64,000 bases of DNA from Candidatus Schekmanbacteria bacterium (GCA_016188575.1 JACPHN010000124.1:1-64000); one strand, 5' to 3'; shown: positions 52,136 through 61,389, numbered from the stretch's first letter. The notes: generated by a model not told the origin, from the letters alone. Numbers and translations: made by a program.

Positions 52136-52174
52136 GGGCCGCGCGGCGCGCGGCGGCAGGCGCCGGTAACGCGC

Positions 52175-52912
52175 TTACTGGACCCGGTCCAACGCCCGCG
52201 ACAAGATGTACCGCAACACCGCGGCCGACGTCATCCTCCGGCCGGGATTGTCGCTCTGGAGCCGGGAGCGCATCGCCTCCAGACCTTCCGCGAGCTGAGC
52301 GGCGCGCCCTTCCTCCGACCCATCGGGCGCGTCGCTGGCAAGCAAGCGGACGAGGTTGATGCGAAACTCGAGGTCGCCGGTGACCAGACACGTCGATCCC
52401 TGCAACCGCCCGCCGGACACTCGCTTCATCTCGTCTTCGCGCCGCGCCATCTCCATCAGCAAGAACGGAATGTCGACGCGAATGGGCGCGCCCGAGTCCC
52501 ATGCACCGTCCGCAATGAGCCCTTCGTCGAAGGAAAAGGCCCCCGCGTCGCGGTGGCGGATAGCCCCAAAGACAATGTCCTCCAGGCACGCCCGGCGCGC
52601 CTCTGCCGCCTTTTCCCAGGTGAGGCAACCGTTGGCCACGAGGATCTCGACAAAGCCCTTCGCCGCGTGGCGCGCTTCGCGCTTGGCCTGCTCCAGGCTT
52701 CTGGCGTCGCAGATGCCCCGCCGCAGGAGGACCTTGGCCAGTCGCTCCGCCTTGTTTGTGCTTTCCGCATGGACGAGCTTGCCCCGCTGCAGAAACAACC
52801 GGCGCTCCACTCCGCCTTGCTCCAGCTTGAGCACCCCCGATTTTTCATCGCGCGCCAGGCTATCGATGACGCTGGCAAAGGAAATGGTTTCCAGGTCCCC
52901 TTGCAGTCCCAT
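52175..52912 (-). CDS. DUF4388 (PATAN-type) protein
   Basis: A 245-residue protein. The N terminus matches DUF4388: LQGDLETISFASVIDSLARD, then GVLKLEQGGVERRLFLQRGK and LVHAESTNKAERLAKVLL, a module found in bacterial signalling and gliding-related proteins. The rest is helical and lacks a known output domain. ATG 52912 begins the domain at its usual first residues; longer upstream extensions are unlikely. It stands alone between the cupin-like gene and the secreted cassette. Confidence 0.8.
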   Translation of the reverse strand: MGLQGDLETISFASVIDSLARDEKSGVLKLEQGGVERRLFLQRGKLVHAESTNKAERLAKVLLRRGICDARSLEQAKREARHAAKGFVEILVANGCLTWEKAAEARRACLEDIVFGAIRHRDAGAFSFDEGLIADGAWDSGAPIRVDIPFLLMEMARREDEMKRVSGGRLQGSTCLVTGDLEFRINLVRLLASDAPDGSEEGRAAQLAEGLEAMRSRLQSDNPGRRMTSAAVLRYILSRALDRVQ

Positions 52913-53015
52913 TCGTTTCGTCCCAAATGGCGCGCGGTGCACCCGGCGCCGTCGTGATCCGCATTCGTGGTGATTGGGGCAGTATATACACGGCACCGAA
53001 TCGGCCTGCCAGTCC

Positions 53016-53071
53016 GCGGCTGTCAATCGCAGCGCGAGAACCCAGATCGCCCGCCTACGGAGCGGGATCGG
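53016..53071. repeat. 56-bp direct repeat, copy 1 (flank of the metallopeptidase cassette)
   Basis: This 56-bp segment recurs at 57781-57836 in the same orientation with four mismatches; the shared core is GAGAACCCAGATCGCCCGCC. It contains the stop codon of the secreted-protein gene that ends at 53055. Confidence 0.85.
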
Positions 53072-54296
53072 AGCGAAGTATCTGTTGTTGCTCTCTGACC
53101 CACTGCTCGTACTTGGGTCGCTGGTAACGCCGGGGATCGCAATACCAGGCTTCCTCGCGGATTCCCGGAAAGTCCCTGAGCTGGCGCTCACATACCTTTT
53201 GGTGACTCGTCGCCGCTTTCCGATCTCTGGCTTCCCACGACGCGGGGCTCCGCTCGGCCGCGATGATCGCGTCGGCATCCGGGGGGCGGTAGCCGTGCAG
53301 CTCCTGGTAGAGGCGGGCGATGCGCTGTGCGGGAGGCGGGTCGCCGTCAATGTCGATAGCGGTCATGTGGTCCTCCGGCGCTGCCCTTGCCAGACTCGCC
53401 CATGCTTGAGCGACAAGCTCGCGTGCGCGGTCGAGCTCGCCGAGCCCCTGGGCCACCCAGGCACCTCTCTCGGCGAAGCTCCAGGCGTCGGGCGCCGCTT
53501 CCAACACCGCCGGCAAGGCGGCGAGCGCACGCGCCTTCCAGATCACGTCCTGAGGATCGTCGAGGCCCTCCTGTCGCGCCCTCATGGCGGCGTTGAAGCG
53601 CCGCGCCCGAGCTTCCTTGAACGCCTCGGGAGTGCCGGGGGGCTCCAGCCAGAAACAACCGTCCATCGTTTGTTGGTCGAAACCGAATCGGCTCAGTGCC
53701 TCCGTCGGGGCTTCGACCCGAAAGCTGTATAGCCCTGGGGCGGCGCCCTCCGTGAAGATCGCGAAGTGGGGAACCCAGGCACCGGCGCCGTACGCCGACG
53801 GTTGCTGGTTCGCGTAACGTTCATGCAGGCGAAAGGTCTCGATGCTGAGGTCCGGCGATGGGCCGCTCGCAATGGCGACGCGGACGCTATCCCAGGGGAA
53901 AGTGCGCGCCGCGGCCACGCCGGGGAGGGGCCGCTTCTGGGCTGGTACGCCGTGCAAGTCATAGTACCATGCCGGCTTTTCCACAGGGCTGAATTCGTAG
54001 CACGTCTTGAAGTCGTGCCCCCGACACAACCAGCTGACTGCCACCACAATCCGGTCGCCGGCGATGAACTGTCGGCAATCCTCGGGGTCGCGCTCCGGCA
54101 GGAACGTTCCCAGGTGGCTGTCGGATTCGAGGGGGCCGTTGCGCCTGGGGTGCACGCATACATGCCATTCGTCGAGGCAATACGACGGCGACCCTACTAT
54201 GAGGACCAGCTCAGCCTGCTCCGCGCGGGCCATGCCAGCAGACATTGCAACCACGTGCGCTACAAGCGAACAGAGCACGAGAGATCTAATCGTCAT
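53055..54296 (-). CDS. Secreted protein of unknown function, paired with the metallopeptidase
   Basis: The 413-residue product has a signal peptide (hydrophobic about 5-24, ending MARA). The mature part is rich in Cys, Trp, Tyr and Pro in its first half (for example GSPSYCLDEWHVCVHP), suggesting disulfides, and helical in the second (AALPAVLEAAPDAWSFAERG). No family is recognised. It starts 11 bp inside the end of the metallopeptidase-like gene on the same strand, so the two are co-translated. It may be an accessory or substrate-recognition subunit. Confidence 0.65.
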   Translation of the reverse strand: MTIRSLVLCSLVAHVVAMSAGMARAEQAELVLIVGSPSYCLDEWHVCVHPRRNGPLESDSHLGTFLPERDPEDCRQFIAGDRIVVAVSWLCRGHDFKTCYEFSPVEKPAWYYDLHGVPAQKRPLPGVAAARTFPWDSVRVAIASGPSPDLSIETFRLHERYANQQPSAYGAGAWVPHFAIFTEGAAPGLYSFRVEAPTEALSRFGFDQQTMDGCFWLEPPGTPEAFKEARARRFNAAMRARQEGLDDPQDVIWKARALAALPAVLEAAPDAWSFAERGAWVAQGLGELDRARELVAQAWASLARAAPEDHMTAIDIDGDPPPAQRIARLYQELHGYRPPDADAIIAAERSPASWEARDRKAATSHQKVCERQLRDFPGIREEAWYCDPRRYQRPKYEQWVREQQQILRSDPAP

Positions 54297-57200
54297 AGTC
54301 GAACCTCACCTGTTCCTTGTCCTTCTGGTCGGGCAAGAGGGAGATCACGTTTCCCCAGGCCGGGTCGTAGGTGTTCTCGGTCCGGGAGAGGTAATTGCCG
54401 ATCATCGCCGTCAGCCGCGTGTCGCGGTACGCGCAGGCGCGGTCCTCTGGGTCCGGTGTGCCCGGCAGGCAATAGTGGTCGACGCTGACCGCGTGCCCGA
54501 CCTCGTGAGCGGTGACGTAGCGGAGAGTGACGAAATCCAGATCGTCTTCGAGGACGCCCTCACGGTTGCGAGGCGGCGAAGCACAGGAAATCGCCATGGG
54601 GAAGACGTGAATGCGCTCGACACGGTCGGGCGTGGCCTCCTCTCCCGGGATGCGGGTTGCTCCCAGAACGCTCGCCGTGTCACAGTCCTGATCCCGGAAG
54701 TAATCCCATCGGTACTCGATGCGGACGCCGCTCTGAAGATGCGTTCCGGGAATCGCCCCGCTGTTCTTGTTCACGACGGTGTAGCGTTTCGCTTCTTCCT
54801 TGGCATACTCGAGCGGCGAATACTCGACTGGGCGCTCCGTCTTACCGTCGTGGTCGAAACGCAGGACGTGGACGCTCAGACCCCACATCGGACTCAGGAG
54901 CTCGGCGAGCAATGTCCTTGTGGGAAGATCCAGCACAGGCAGGTCAGGCGTCTCGACAGCGGGTACCACGAAGAGGTCTTTTGTGCTCGGGTCCGTGCGG
55001 TGAGGCATGCGATCGACGACGAACCCGCGAAATTCCTCGTACGCCGTAAAACCATCGCCGACTAACCCTGCGGCGGGGGAGCCGGAGACAGGCGGCGCCG
55101 CGTCCGTGTCCTCGAGCGTCGTCCACGTGTCCCTGATCGTCTCATTCACGCCGTGAGCCTTCCAGCCGTCGTCCGGAAGGCCCGTCTTGTCGTTGTCAAG
55201 CGGGAGCTGTAAGAGCTCTTTCGCCGGTGCGCCCCCGCCCGCGGGGAGCCCGACGTAGGTCTTCTCGCCCTCGACATCCACCTGCACCGCGAAGTGCCCG
55301 TGCGCGCCGAAGTCGGTGGTGCCCGCGTCGATGCGCACGGTTTCGAGTGTCTCGCGGCGCTCTTCCAGCGGACCGCCGAGCTGGTAGCGCATCGGCACCG
55401 CGACGCTCGGATCCCAGAAGAGCTTGGCGACGTGGTTTTCGAGAAGCTCCGCGTACGCGAATCCACCAGTCGAGCCGAGCGCGACCTCCGCGGGCGCTCC
55501 ACCTCGCTGGTATGTCACCCGATACTGGACGTCGTCCTCGGAGCCCGGATTGTCCGCCGGGTAATTGTTCGCGATGCCCGGGAAGGCCGTGCTCGCCGTG
55601 GCGAAGGTGAGCTTGGCGCGGTCGGCGGCGAATTTCGGGACCGACTCGAGGCGGTAGGTCACCGTGGCGGCGGGCTTGCCGGGGTCGGCGACGTCCCCGA
55701 GTGGCACGAAGCTCCGCGGCGTGTCGTTGCGATACCGGAATTTCCAGCGCGTCTCCCCTTCGGTGGCGTCCTGGGCCGTCTCGCCATCGTCGTTGGTCGC
55801 AGTGCCGTCGCCCTCCCAGTCCACGCTTCCCGGTCCGCCGCGCCGCGCGCCGCCGGACGGCGTCACCGGAATCTCGAAGAAGGCGCCGTTACCCGCCAGC
55901 CAATCAGGAATACGCAAGCCTCCCAGGTATTCCTCCTCTCCTTCCTCACACCCGTACAAGTCGCCGTGGTTGCCGCAGGCGAAGGTGCGCGCCACCGTGG
56001 CACCGCTCGCAAAACCACCCTCGTAGCTGCCATTGACCCAGATGTACTCCACGTCGATCGCCTCCGACCGTGACCGGTGCAGGCCCACCCGCGCCTCGCG
56101 ATTGTCCACGGGCCGATCGAGCACCTTGTAGGTGTCCGTCACGTGGCTCCAGCCGTCTCCCTGCTCCTCGACCAGGCACTGTCCGCGGGTGCTCGCCAGC
56201 GACACCGACACCGGCAGCGGGTCCTTTTCGTACCACACCCACTCTTCGGGTTCCGTGCCGTGCCGGCAGTAAGACAGCGCCGAATTGAGGCAGTCGTAGA
56301 GCACCCAGCTCAGTTTCACCGTCGCCGTGAGCTGCGCCGTCATCGGCACCGCCGTGGCCGCGCCGGCCGGGCAACGCAGGTCGTCCCGAATTTCGTCGCG
56401 CCATTCGAAGGTGAGATCCCAACGTTCCAGGAGCTCCTCGGCGCGCGCGGGCACGACATTGCTCGAACGCTCGACCTGGATGCTACCGCGCCCCTCGCGA
56501 ACCTCCCATTCCCGGGTGATCACCTTGAGCACGTATTCGTAGTGCGACCCGGGAACCACCTGGTTGTCGGTGTGCTCGGTCGTGCCGACATCGTCGATGT
56601 AGGCGATGACGGCGTTATCGAGCGACGTGGCCGGAGCGTTGATGGCCGTGGCGACCAGCGCGAGAACGACCGCGGCGCTGCCGCCGGCGGCGAGGGCGAG
56701 GGCCCGGCGGCGGCGGCGCGCTGACCGCCGCCCCACGAAGAGCAGCGGGAACGCGGCCAGGGGCAGGAGCAGGCTTACATCGGAGCTCGGCACGATACGC
56801 GCGATCCGGTACATCAGGACGTAAGCGACAAACTCCTGGTTACTGCGGTCGGGCGTCCACTGGTTCCATCCGAGGCCGATGGCGCGCAGCGAGCTGTCGA
56901 TGAGATGCAGGAAGGGAGCGCCCGCGGTCGCGTTGGTGTTGCCGAACGGCGGCGTGATCACGGGGAACGGCGTGTGGGTCGGGGTCGGAGTGGGGCTCGG
57001 GCCGAGCGCCGGCGTGGAGGTGACGGTGGCCGTGGAGGATGGAGTCGCTGTCGGCGTGCGGGTGGGCGTCGGGGTGCGGTTCGGACTGGCGGTGCGCGTC
57101 GGGGTCGGGGTGCGCGTGGAGCTCGGCGTCCGGGTTGCGGTGCGCGTCGGAGTCGGCGTACGCGTCGAGGTCGCTGTCCCGCTCGCCGTCGGCGTTGCGG

Positions 57201-57333
57201 GCAGCGCGTACGCCGGCAGGTCGATCTCGTCGATCCAGACGGCGTCGCTGCCGGCCGCGCCCGCGATCTTGTTCTCGAGGCCCAGCGGAACGTCCAGGTG
57301 CCGGCCGCCACCCACACGGAGACCTCGGTCCAT
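54286..57333 (-). CDS. Metzincin-like zinc metallopeptidase, C-terminal part of a frameshifted gene
   Basis: The open frame has 1015 residues. After a Thr/Pro-rich linker (about 45-120, TPTRTPT type) comes a membrane segment (about 180-235), large beta-rich regions with paired Cys, and near the end the zinc motif VTAHEVGHAVSVDHYC (HExxHxxxxxH, metzincin spacing, with Ser where Gly is usual), followed by TAMIGNYL (possible Met-turn). The codons before residue 18 are out of frame with the real N terminus, which lies in the overlapping frame 57689-57285; the present start is not natural. One missing base near 57285 would restore a single protein of about 1130 residues. Overlaps the next secreted-protein gene. 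Confidence 0.7.
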   Translation of the reverse strand: MDRGLRVGGGRHLDVPLGLENKIAGAAGSDAVWIDEIDLPAYALPATPTASGTATSTRTPTPTRTATRTPSSTRTPTPTRTASPNRTPTPTRTPTATPSSTATVTSTPALGPSPTPTPTHTPFPVITPPFGNTNATAGAPFLHLIDSSLRAIGLGWNQWTPDRSNQEFVAYVLMYRIARIVPSSDVSLLLPLAAFPLLFVGRRSARRRRRALALAAGGSAAVVLALVATAINAPATSLDNAVIAYIDDVGTTEHTDNQVVPGSHYEYVLKVITREWEVREGRGSIQVERSSNVVPARAEELLERWDLTFEWRDEIRDDLRCPAGAATAVPMTAQLTATVKLSWVLYDCLNSALSYCRHGTEPEEWVWYEKDPLPVSVSLASTRGQCLVEEQGDGWSHVTDTYKVLDRPVDNREARVGLHRSRSEAIDVEYIWVNGSYEGGFASGATVARTFACGNHGDLYGCEEGEEEYLGGLRIPDWLAGNGAFFEIPVTPSGGARRGGPGSVDWEGDGTATNDDGETAQDATEGETRWKFRYRNDTPRSFVPLGDVADPGKPAATVTYRLESVPKFAADRAKLTFATASTAFPGIANNYPADNPGSEDDVQYRVTYQRGGAPAEVALGSTGGFAYAELLENHVAKLFWDPSVAVPMRYQLGGPLEERRETLETVRIDAGTTDFGAHGHFAVQVDVEGEKTYVGLPAGGGAPAKELLQLPLDNDKTGLPDDGWKAHGVNETIRDTWTTLEDTDAAPPVSGSPAAGLVGDGFTAYEEFRGFVVDRMPHRTDPSTKDLFVVPAVETPDLPVLDLPTRTLLAELLSPMWGLSVHVLRFDHDGKTERPVEYSPLEYAKEEAKRYTVVNKNSGAIPGTHLQSGVRIEYRWDYFRDQDCDTASVLGATRIPGEEATPDRVERIHVFPMAISCASPPRNREGVLEDDLDFVTLRYVTAHEVGHAVSVDHYCLPGTPDPEDRACAYRDTRLTAMIGNYLSRTENTYDPAWGNVISLLPDQKDKEQVRFDYDD

Positions 57334-57689
57334 GGCGTGTCCCCGCTCCAGGTTCCCTTGGTGGCGGCGGCTCCGGAGCTGCCGACCTGATACAGCACCA
57401 GATTATCGCCGGCTTGCGTCGAGGTCCTGGCAAAGAACCGCAGCGTTCCGCCGGGGGCAAGGACGGTTACCGTCAGCTCGAGCCGCGCCTCGTTCCCGTC
57501 TGCAACGCCGGACGCCGAGCACGACATGCTGCCGCCGGCCGCTTCGCCGTTGACGACCGCCCAGCTCCCCGCCGGCTCGGTCACCCAGGGATTATGGGTC
57601 AGGCCGCCGGTTTCGAAGTCCTCATCCACCTGGCACGCCGCGCCCGACGCCGCCAGCACGAGCCATGCCCCGAACCCGAACGCCGCCAA
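56958..57689 (-). CDS. N-terminal part of the frameshifted metallopeptidase (lectin-like domain)
   Basis: ATG 57689 starts a signal peptide (AWLVLAASGAACQ) and then a beta-sandwich domain of the MAM/laminin-G style: DEDFETGGLTHNPWVTEPAG, SWAVVNGEAAGGS, APGGTLRFFARTST and WTEVSVWVAAGTWTFRWA. Near 57285 the frame turns into Arg-rich nonsense, while the expected continuation (LENKIAGAAGSDAVWIDEID) runs in the frame of 54286-57333. Residues after about 135 are therefore not genuine. Either a real frameshift or a sequencing error splits the gene. Confidence 0.6.
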   Translation of the reverse strand: MAAFGFGAWLVLAASGAACQVDEDFETGGLTHNPWVTEPAGSWAVVNGEAAGGSMSCSASGVADGNEARLELTVTVLAPGGTLRFFARTSTQAGDNLVLYQVGSSGAAATKGTWSGDTPWTEVSVWVAAGTWTFRWASRTRSRARPAATPSGSTRSTCRRTRCPQRRRRAGQRPRRVRRLRRAPQPGRRAPRAPRPRRAPPVRTAPRRPPARRQRLHPPRPPSPPRRRSARAPLRPRPTRRSP

Positions 57690-57780
57690 GGCTGCGACGC
57701 TCCCCCCCTGGGCCTAGGGCTCATCAAACCCTCCTCGTTGCTGGACCGAGTCGATGAGCCCAGTCTACGCGCGCCAGGCA

Positions 57781-57886
57781 GCGGCCGTCAATGGCACCGC
57801 GAGAACCCAGATCGCCCGCCTACGGACCGGGATCGGCCGGAGCGTTGATGGCCGCGGCGACCAGCGCGAGTACGACCGCGGCGCTG
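57781..57886 (-). pseudogene. Deletion remnant of a second metallopeptidase/secreted-protein pair
   Basis: 57781-57836 repeats 53016-53071 (end of the secreted-protein gene) and 57837-57886 repeats 56631-56680 (membrane segment of the metallopeptidase gene) with two mismatches in 50. Read on the minus strand, SAAVVLALVAAAINAPA joins directly to DPGP-stop. This is what a tandem duplicate would leave after losing everything between those points. Confidence 0.65.
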
Positions 57887-58019
57887 TCGCCCGTGCCCGC
57901 GAGGGTGGCGGTCGGCAACCCGCCGTGCGCCGGAATCACGATGACTTGGGCCTCGACCTATCGAGAGGTGCAATCAGGGAGATTCCGCCGCGGCTGGCCG
58001 GCTTCCGCAGGGCGGAAAG

Positions 58020-58049
58020 TTGACAGAGCGGATCCGATGTAACTACGAT
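58020..58049 (+). promoter_or_regulatory. Sigma-70-type promoter for comFB
   Basis: TTGACA (58020-58025), an 18-bp spacer and TACGAT (58044-58049). The -10 box covers ATG 58048, which supports GTG 58078 as the translation start. Confidence 0.6.
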
Positions 58050-58077
58050 GCTGGATCGTGGGACGGAGGAGGCGACG

Positions 58078-58356
58078 GTGAACTTCTTTGACGAAAACGA
58101 CCTGGAGATCTTGCGCAACGCTAACGAAGAGCGCGTGCTCGATGACGTCGAGCTGGTGCTCCGCGAGCGCACGGACCTGTGCCCGTGCCGGGATTGTCGG
58201 CTGGACATGGTGGCGCTGGCGCTCAACAATCTCCCTGCGCGCTACCGGATCTCCGCCGGTCACGGCATCCACCGAACCGACATCAGCTTCTCCCAGGTGC
58301 GGGCGGCCGTGATCAAGGCCTGTGCGATCGTCAAGCGATATCCGCACCATCGCTGA
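58078..58356 (+). CDS. ComFB-family late competence protein
   Basis: A 92-residue protein of the ComFB family. The signature CPCRDCRLDMVALALNNLP carries the clustered Cys residues, followed by YRISAGHG. The family is found with competence genes and in signalling proteins; its biochemical role is unsettled. GTG 58078 has GGAGGAGG 6-7 bp upstream. Its TGA overlaps the next gene's ATG (TGATG), so the DUF2062 protein is co-translated. Confidence 0.82.
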   Translation: MNFFDENDLEILRNANEERVLDDVELVLRERTDLCPCRDCRLDMVALALNNLPARYRISAGHGIHRTDISFSQVRAAVIKACAIVKRYPHHR

Positions 58357-58958
58357 TGCGCGGCGCTGTGGGCGAGCGGCTTTGGACCCTGTTTACCGGC
58401 CGGTGCCGCGCGGCCATAGGCGCGTCTCTACGCCAGGCGGATTCGGCGGACCGAGTAGCAGGGGGCCTGGCGATCGGCGTGTTTTTCGCCGCAAGCCCGT
58501 TCGTCGGCTTGCAGGCGCTTCTTGCTATTGGCGTTGCGACACTGGTCGGTGCCAACCGGTTGGCGGCGGTAGCCGGAACGCTGGCAAGCACGCCTGTGAC
58601 AGCGCCCCTTATCTACCTGGCGGCTTTTGCCATCGGCACCTTCGCCGCAGGCCCCGCGGCTCCTCTTCCGGCTGAAGCTCTGCCGGCGCTGCTGCTCGAG
58701 ATGGAGCGGTTCGCGGCGTCCTTGTGGCATCTCGACCTTGCGGGCGCGCACCACCACTTGGTTTCTGTCGTCTCCATGCCGGTTCTCTACGTGCCGTTGA
58801 TGCGCCTGATGCTCGGAGCCGCGATTCTGGGGGCACTGGCAGCCCTCGTTACGTATCCCGTAGCCCGGCGCGTGCTGGCGATTCACCAAGAAGCCGCGAG
58901 CTCAAACCCGAATCCCGCGTCCGCCGCTGGCCCGAGCTCCGCAGTCAAACGCGCCTGA
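58356..58958 (+). CDS. DUF2062 membrane protein
   Basis: A 200-residue membrane protein. The DUF2062 start is present: ADRVAGGLAIGVFFAASPFVG, with the small-residue and Pro pattern, followed by LLAIGVATLVGANRLAAVAG and TPVTAPLIYLAAFAIG, about four helices in all. Function is unknown; related proteins occur near lipid or glycan genes. It overlaps comFB by one base and converges on the REC-EAL gene with a 14-bp overlap. Confidence 0.8.
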   Translation: MRGAVGERLWTLFTGRCRAAIGASLRQADSADRVAGGLAIGVFFAASPFVGLQALLAIGVATLVGANRLAAVAGTLASTPVTAPLIYLAAFAIGTFAAGPAAPLPAEALPALLLEMERFAASLWHLDLAGAHHHLVSVVSMPVLYVPLMRLMLGAAILGALAALVTYPVARRVLAIHQEAASSNPNPASAAGPSSAVKRA

Positions 58959-60732
58959 ACGTCAGCGCCGCCGGGTCGACGCGGAGCTTGGCAATCGAGA
59001 GTGGGATCTGCTCGGACGGAATCGCGAAGAGATAGCCCTGCCCATAGTGCGCTCCGGTCGCCTGTACAATGTCGAGTTGCTCGGGCGTTTCGATGCCTTC
59101 CGCGACGATTGCGATGCCCACGCTCTTGGCGAAAGAGACGAGTGAGGTCACCAGATTCAGCTTGATCGTGTTTTCGCCAATGCCGCGAATGAGCGACTTG
59201 TCGATCTTCAGGAAGTCGGGCTCCAGCTCCGCAATCGTTTCGAATGAGGCGTAGCCTGCGCCTACATCGTCCAAGGCGATGCGAATGCCGAGCTCGCGCA
59301 GGAACACGCGGAGCTCTCGGAGCAAGGCCAGGTCATTGATCGCGGCCCGCTCGGTGATCTCAATGACCAGCTTCGATGCCATGTGTCGATGTTCGCCGAG
59401 GAAGCTCAGAGAGCGAAACTCAGGGTCTGACAGCGAATCCGGATCGATGTTGAGAAACAGCGCTCCCTGGAAGGCTTGCGATTCGAACTGCAGAAGCGAC
59501 CGCCGCACGCAGATCCGATCGAGCGTCCACACCTTGTTCGCGCTCGCGGCGAGCTCGAAGAGTACCTGGGGGTTTTCAAAAAGGCTTCCTTTGGGGCCTC
59601 GGCTGAGCGCCTCGACGGCGGCGATTTCAAACGTGTCCAGGTTGACGATCGGGTGCAGGACCGTGCGTATGCGATCTTCCCTGATGATCTGCTCGAGCTC
59701 CGTGATCTTCGCCTGCACGTCGCGCTCGCTATGCCGTAGCGCGCCTTGTGTCGCCCGCGCGATCGCGTCGTAGATGGTCCGCTCGAGCCGCACCTGGGGT
59801 AGGTGCTCGATTGAGGTCCAGCCGAAGTGAAAGGTGATATACCGGCCAAATTCGTCACCGAACTCCGACATGAGCGATTGCTCGAGGAGCTCGCCAAGCT
59901 CGGAGACAATCTGATCGATGCGCTCTCGCCGGCTTCCGGGATGCCTGATTAGGGCGGCCTTCTGGTCATCGCTGCTCTGGCAGATAAACAGGAGGAAGTC
60001 GCCGCCGCCAGGTGTGCTGACAACCGGGATCACCTCTTCGGGGATGGACGTCTGGCAGTAATCGCTCATGCGCACCGCGAGGAAATTCATGACGCGATCA
60101 ATGAACTGCCAGCCGTGAATTTCCTCCATGCGGTAGTATCGGCCGACATCGATGACGAGCAGGTCGACGCGGTCGCCTTGCGTGAGGTGCTCGGTCAAAG
60201 GTTCAATACAGAGCGGCAGGGTGGGGAAGAGCGTGACCTTATCGTAAAGCGGATGCGTGCTCAGCGTCTTTTCTCCATCGAGACGACGCCGTTCGAGCTC
60301 GGCGCGGAGTCGTTGCGCTTCCTGCTCGGCCACGCCGAGGCGGGTTTCGAGCTCGTCAAGAGCCTCGTGATGTCGCACGCGGTCCTTGACCACGGCAACC
60401 AGATTGCGCGGGTCGCAGGGAGCGTACAGCACCGTGTCCGCATCTGGCACCGGTGCCACTTTTCCGGAGCCATTCTCCGGCAGGGTCAGCAGAATGCGAA
60501 CGCAGCTCCTTCCGAGCTCCGCTACTCGAAGCTTCGCCAGGAGCTCGTAGGCATCCATGCCGGCGAGGCCATCCTCGACCAGTACGGCCTGCGGCCGTTC
60601 CTTTTCGGCGACGTACATTGCGCCCACGCCGTCGGTGGCATGCAGCACTCGCAGGTCGTACTCCGGGCCGAGCCGCCGCACTTTGCGGACGAGCGCGGGA
60701 TCATCGGACACCACGAGAAATGTGCTCGCCAC
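58945..60732 (-). CDS. Receiver, degenerate GGDEF-like and EAL-domain protein
   Basis: The 595-residue protein starts with a receiver-like domain (about 1-125), VVSDDPALV with the acidic pair and VLVEDGLAGMDAYE, where the phosphoacceptor Asp lies in VED. A middle region (about 175-310) resembles a worn GGDEF domain, with GGGDFLLF at the active-site position. The C-terminal EAL domain (about 340-595) keeps AVEALSRGP, FLNIDPDSL, EITERAAI, ALDDVGAGYASF, LKIDKSLI and AEGIET, so cyclic-di-GMP hydrolysis is plausible. The DDFGTG site reads DDVGAG. Confidence 0.85.
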   Translation of the reverse strand: MASTFLVVSDDPALVRKVRRLGPEYDLRVLHATDGVGAMYVAEKERPQAVLVEDGLAGMDAYELLAKLRVAELGRSCVRILLTLPENGSGKVAPVPDADTVLYAPCDPRNLVAVVKDRVRHHEALDELETRLGVAEQEAQRLRAELERRRLDGEKTLSTHPLYDKVTLFPTLPLCIEPLTEHLTQGDRVDLLVIDVGRYYRMEEIHGWQFIDRVMNFLAVRMSDYCQTSIPEEVIPVVSTPGGGDFLLFICQSSDDQKAALIRHPGSRRERIDQIVSELGELLEQSLMSEFGDEFGRYITFHFGWTSIEHLPQVRLERTIYDAIARATQGALRHSERDVQAKITELEQIIREDRIRTVLHPIVNLDTFEIAAVEALSRGPKGSLFENPQVLFELAASANKVWTLDRICVRRSLLQFESQAFQGALFLNIDPDSLSDPEFRSLSFLGEHRHMASKLVIEITERAAINDLALLRELRVFLRELGIRIALDDVGAGYASFETIAELEPDFLKIDKSLIRGIGENTIKLNLVTSLVSFAKSVGIAIVAEGIETPEQLDIVQATGAHYGQGYLFAIPSEQIPLSIAKLRVDPAALTFRRV

Positions 60733-60897
60733 GGTTGCCTACTCTCAGGCGTTCATCACCGCATTCACATTGCCGGCGGCCCGATCGCGATTCGAGGAGA
60801 CGTCGCCAGGGCCGCCAGCGCTTTACCCGCGTCTCGGCGTGGCGCGCCGCGCGCCCCACCTGGCGGGTGATTCTTACCAGGCGCGACTGCCGTTTTC

Positions 60898-61389
60898 CTA
60901 ATGGTGGGCAGCGCTGGTTTCCGTAGCTTCGGCGGCCTCGGCGCCTCCGGCCGCGGGGGCGGCGGCGGGTTCTTCAGTCGCCTGCGGCGCCTGTGCCGCC
61001 TCGCTCTTCGCGGGGCCGGCGGCTGCGTTATTTAGCGCGGCTGCCAATCCTGTCAGGCTCAGGCGGGCCGTGCTCAGACTCGACAGTGCGCTTTCCGGGA
61101 GACTCTTCTGATCCAGGGAGTTGAGCGAGGCCAGCGACTGTTCGATCGCGGCGATCTCCCTACCGTAATCGACGCGGTTGAGCTGCGTGTTCAGCTTTGC
61201 AAGGTCGGCCTCATTCTGGGCCAGCCGGTTTTCCATCTCGGTCAGTTGCGTAAACAGCTCGTCGTTGAGTTGCTGTTGAGGCAGAAATACCTTGTACGCC
61301 AAGACGACGAAGCACAGAATTGACAGAATGAGCGCCACGCCAGCGATGGTCGGGACTTTGGATTGGGAAGCGGTTGCTTCGGCAGCCAC
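60898..61389 (-). CDS. Single-pass membrane coiled-coil protein
   Basis: A 163-residue protein with one membrane helix (about 14-33, IAGVALILSILCFVVLAY), then a coiled coil (LTEMENRLAQNEADLAKLNTQ) and an Ala/Glu-rich tail. No family is recognised. The GTG start at 61389 follows a perfect AGGAGG, and a strong promoter lies upstream. It may be a structural or scaffolding protein of the envelope. Confidence 0.65.
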   Translation of the reverse strand: MAAEATASQSKVPTIAGVALILSILCFVVLAYKVFLPQQQLNDELFTQLTEMENRLAQNEADLAKLNTQLNRVDYGREIAAIEQSLASLNSLDQKSLPESALSSLSTARLSLTGLAAALNNAAAGPAKSEAAQAPQATEEPAAAPAAGGAEAAEATETSAAHH

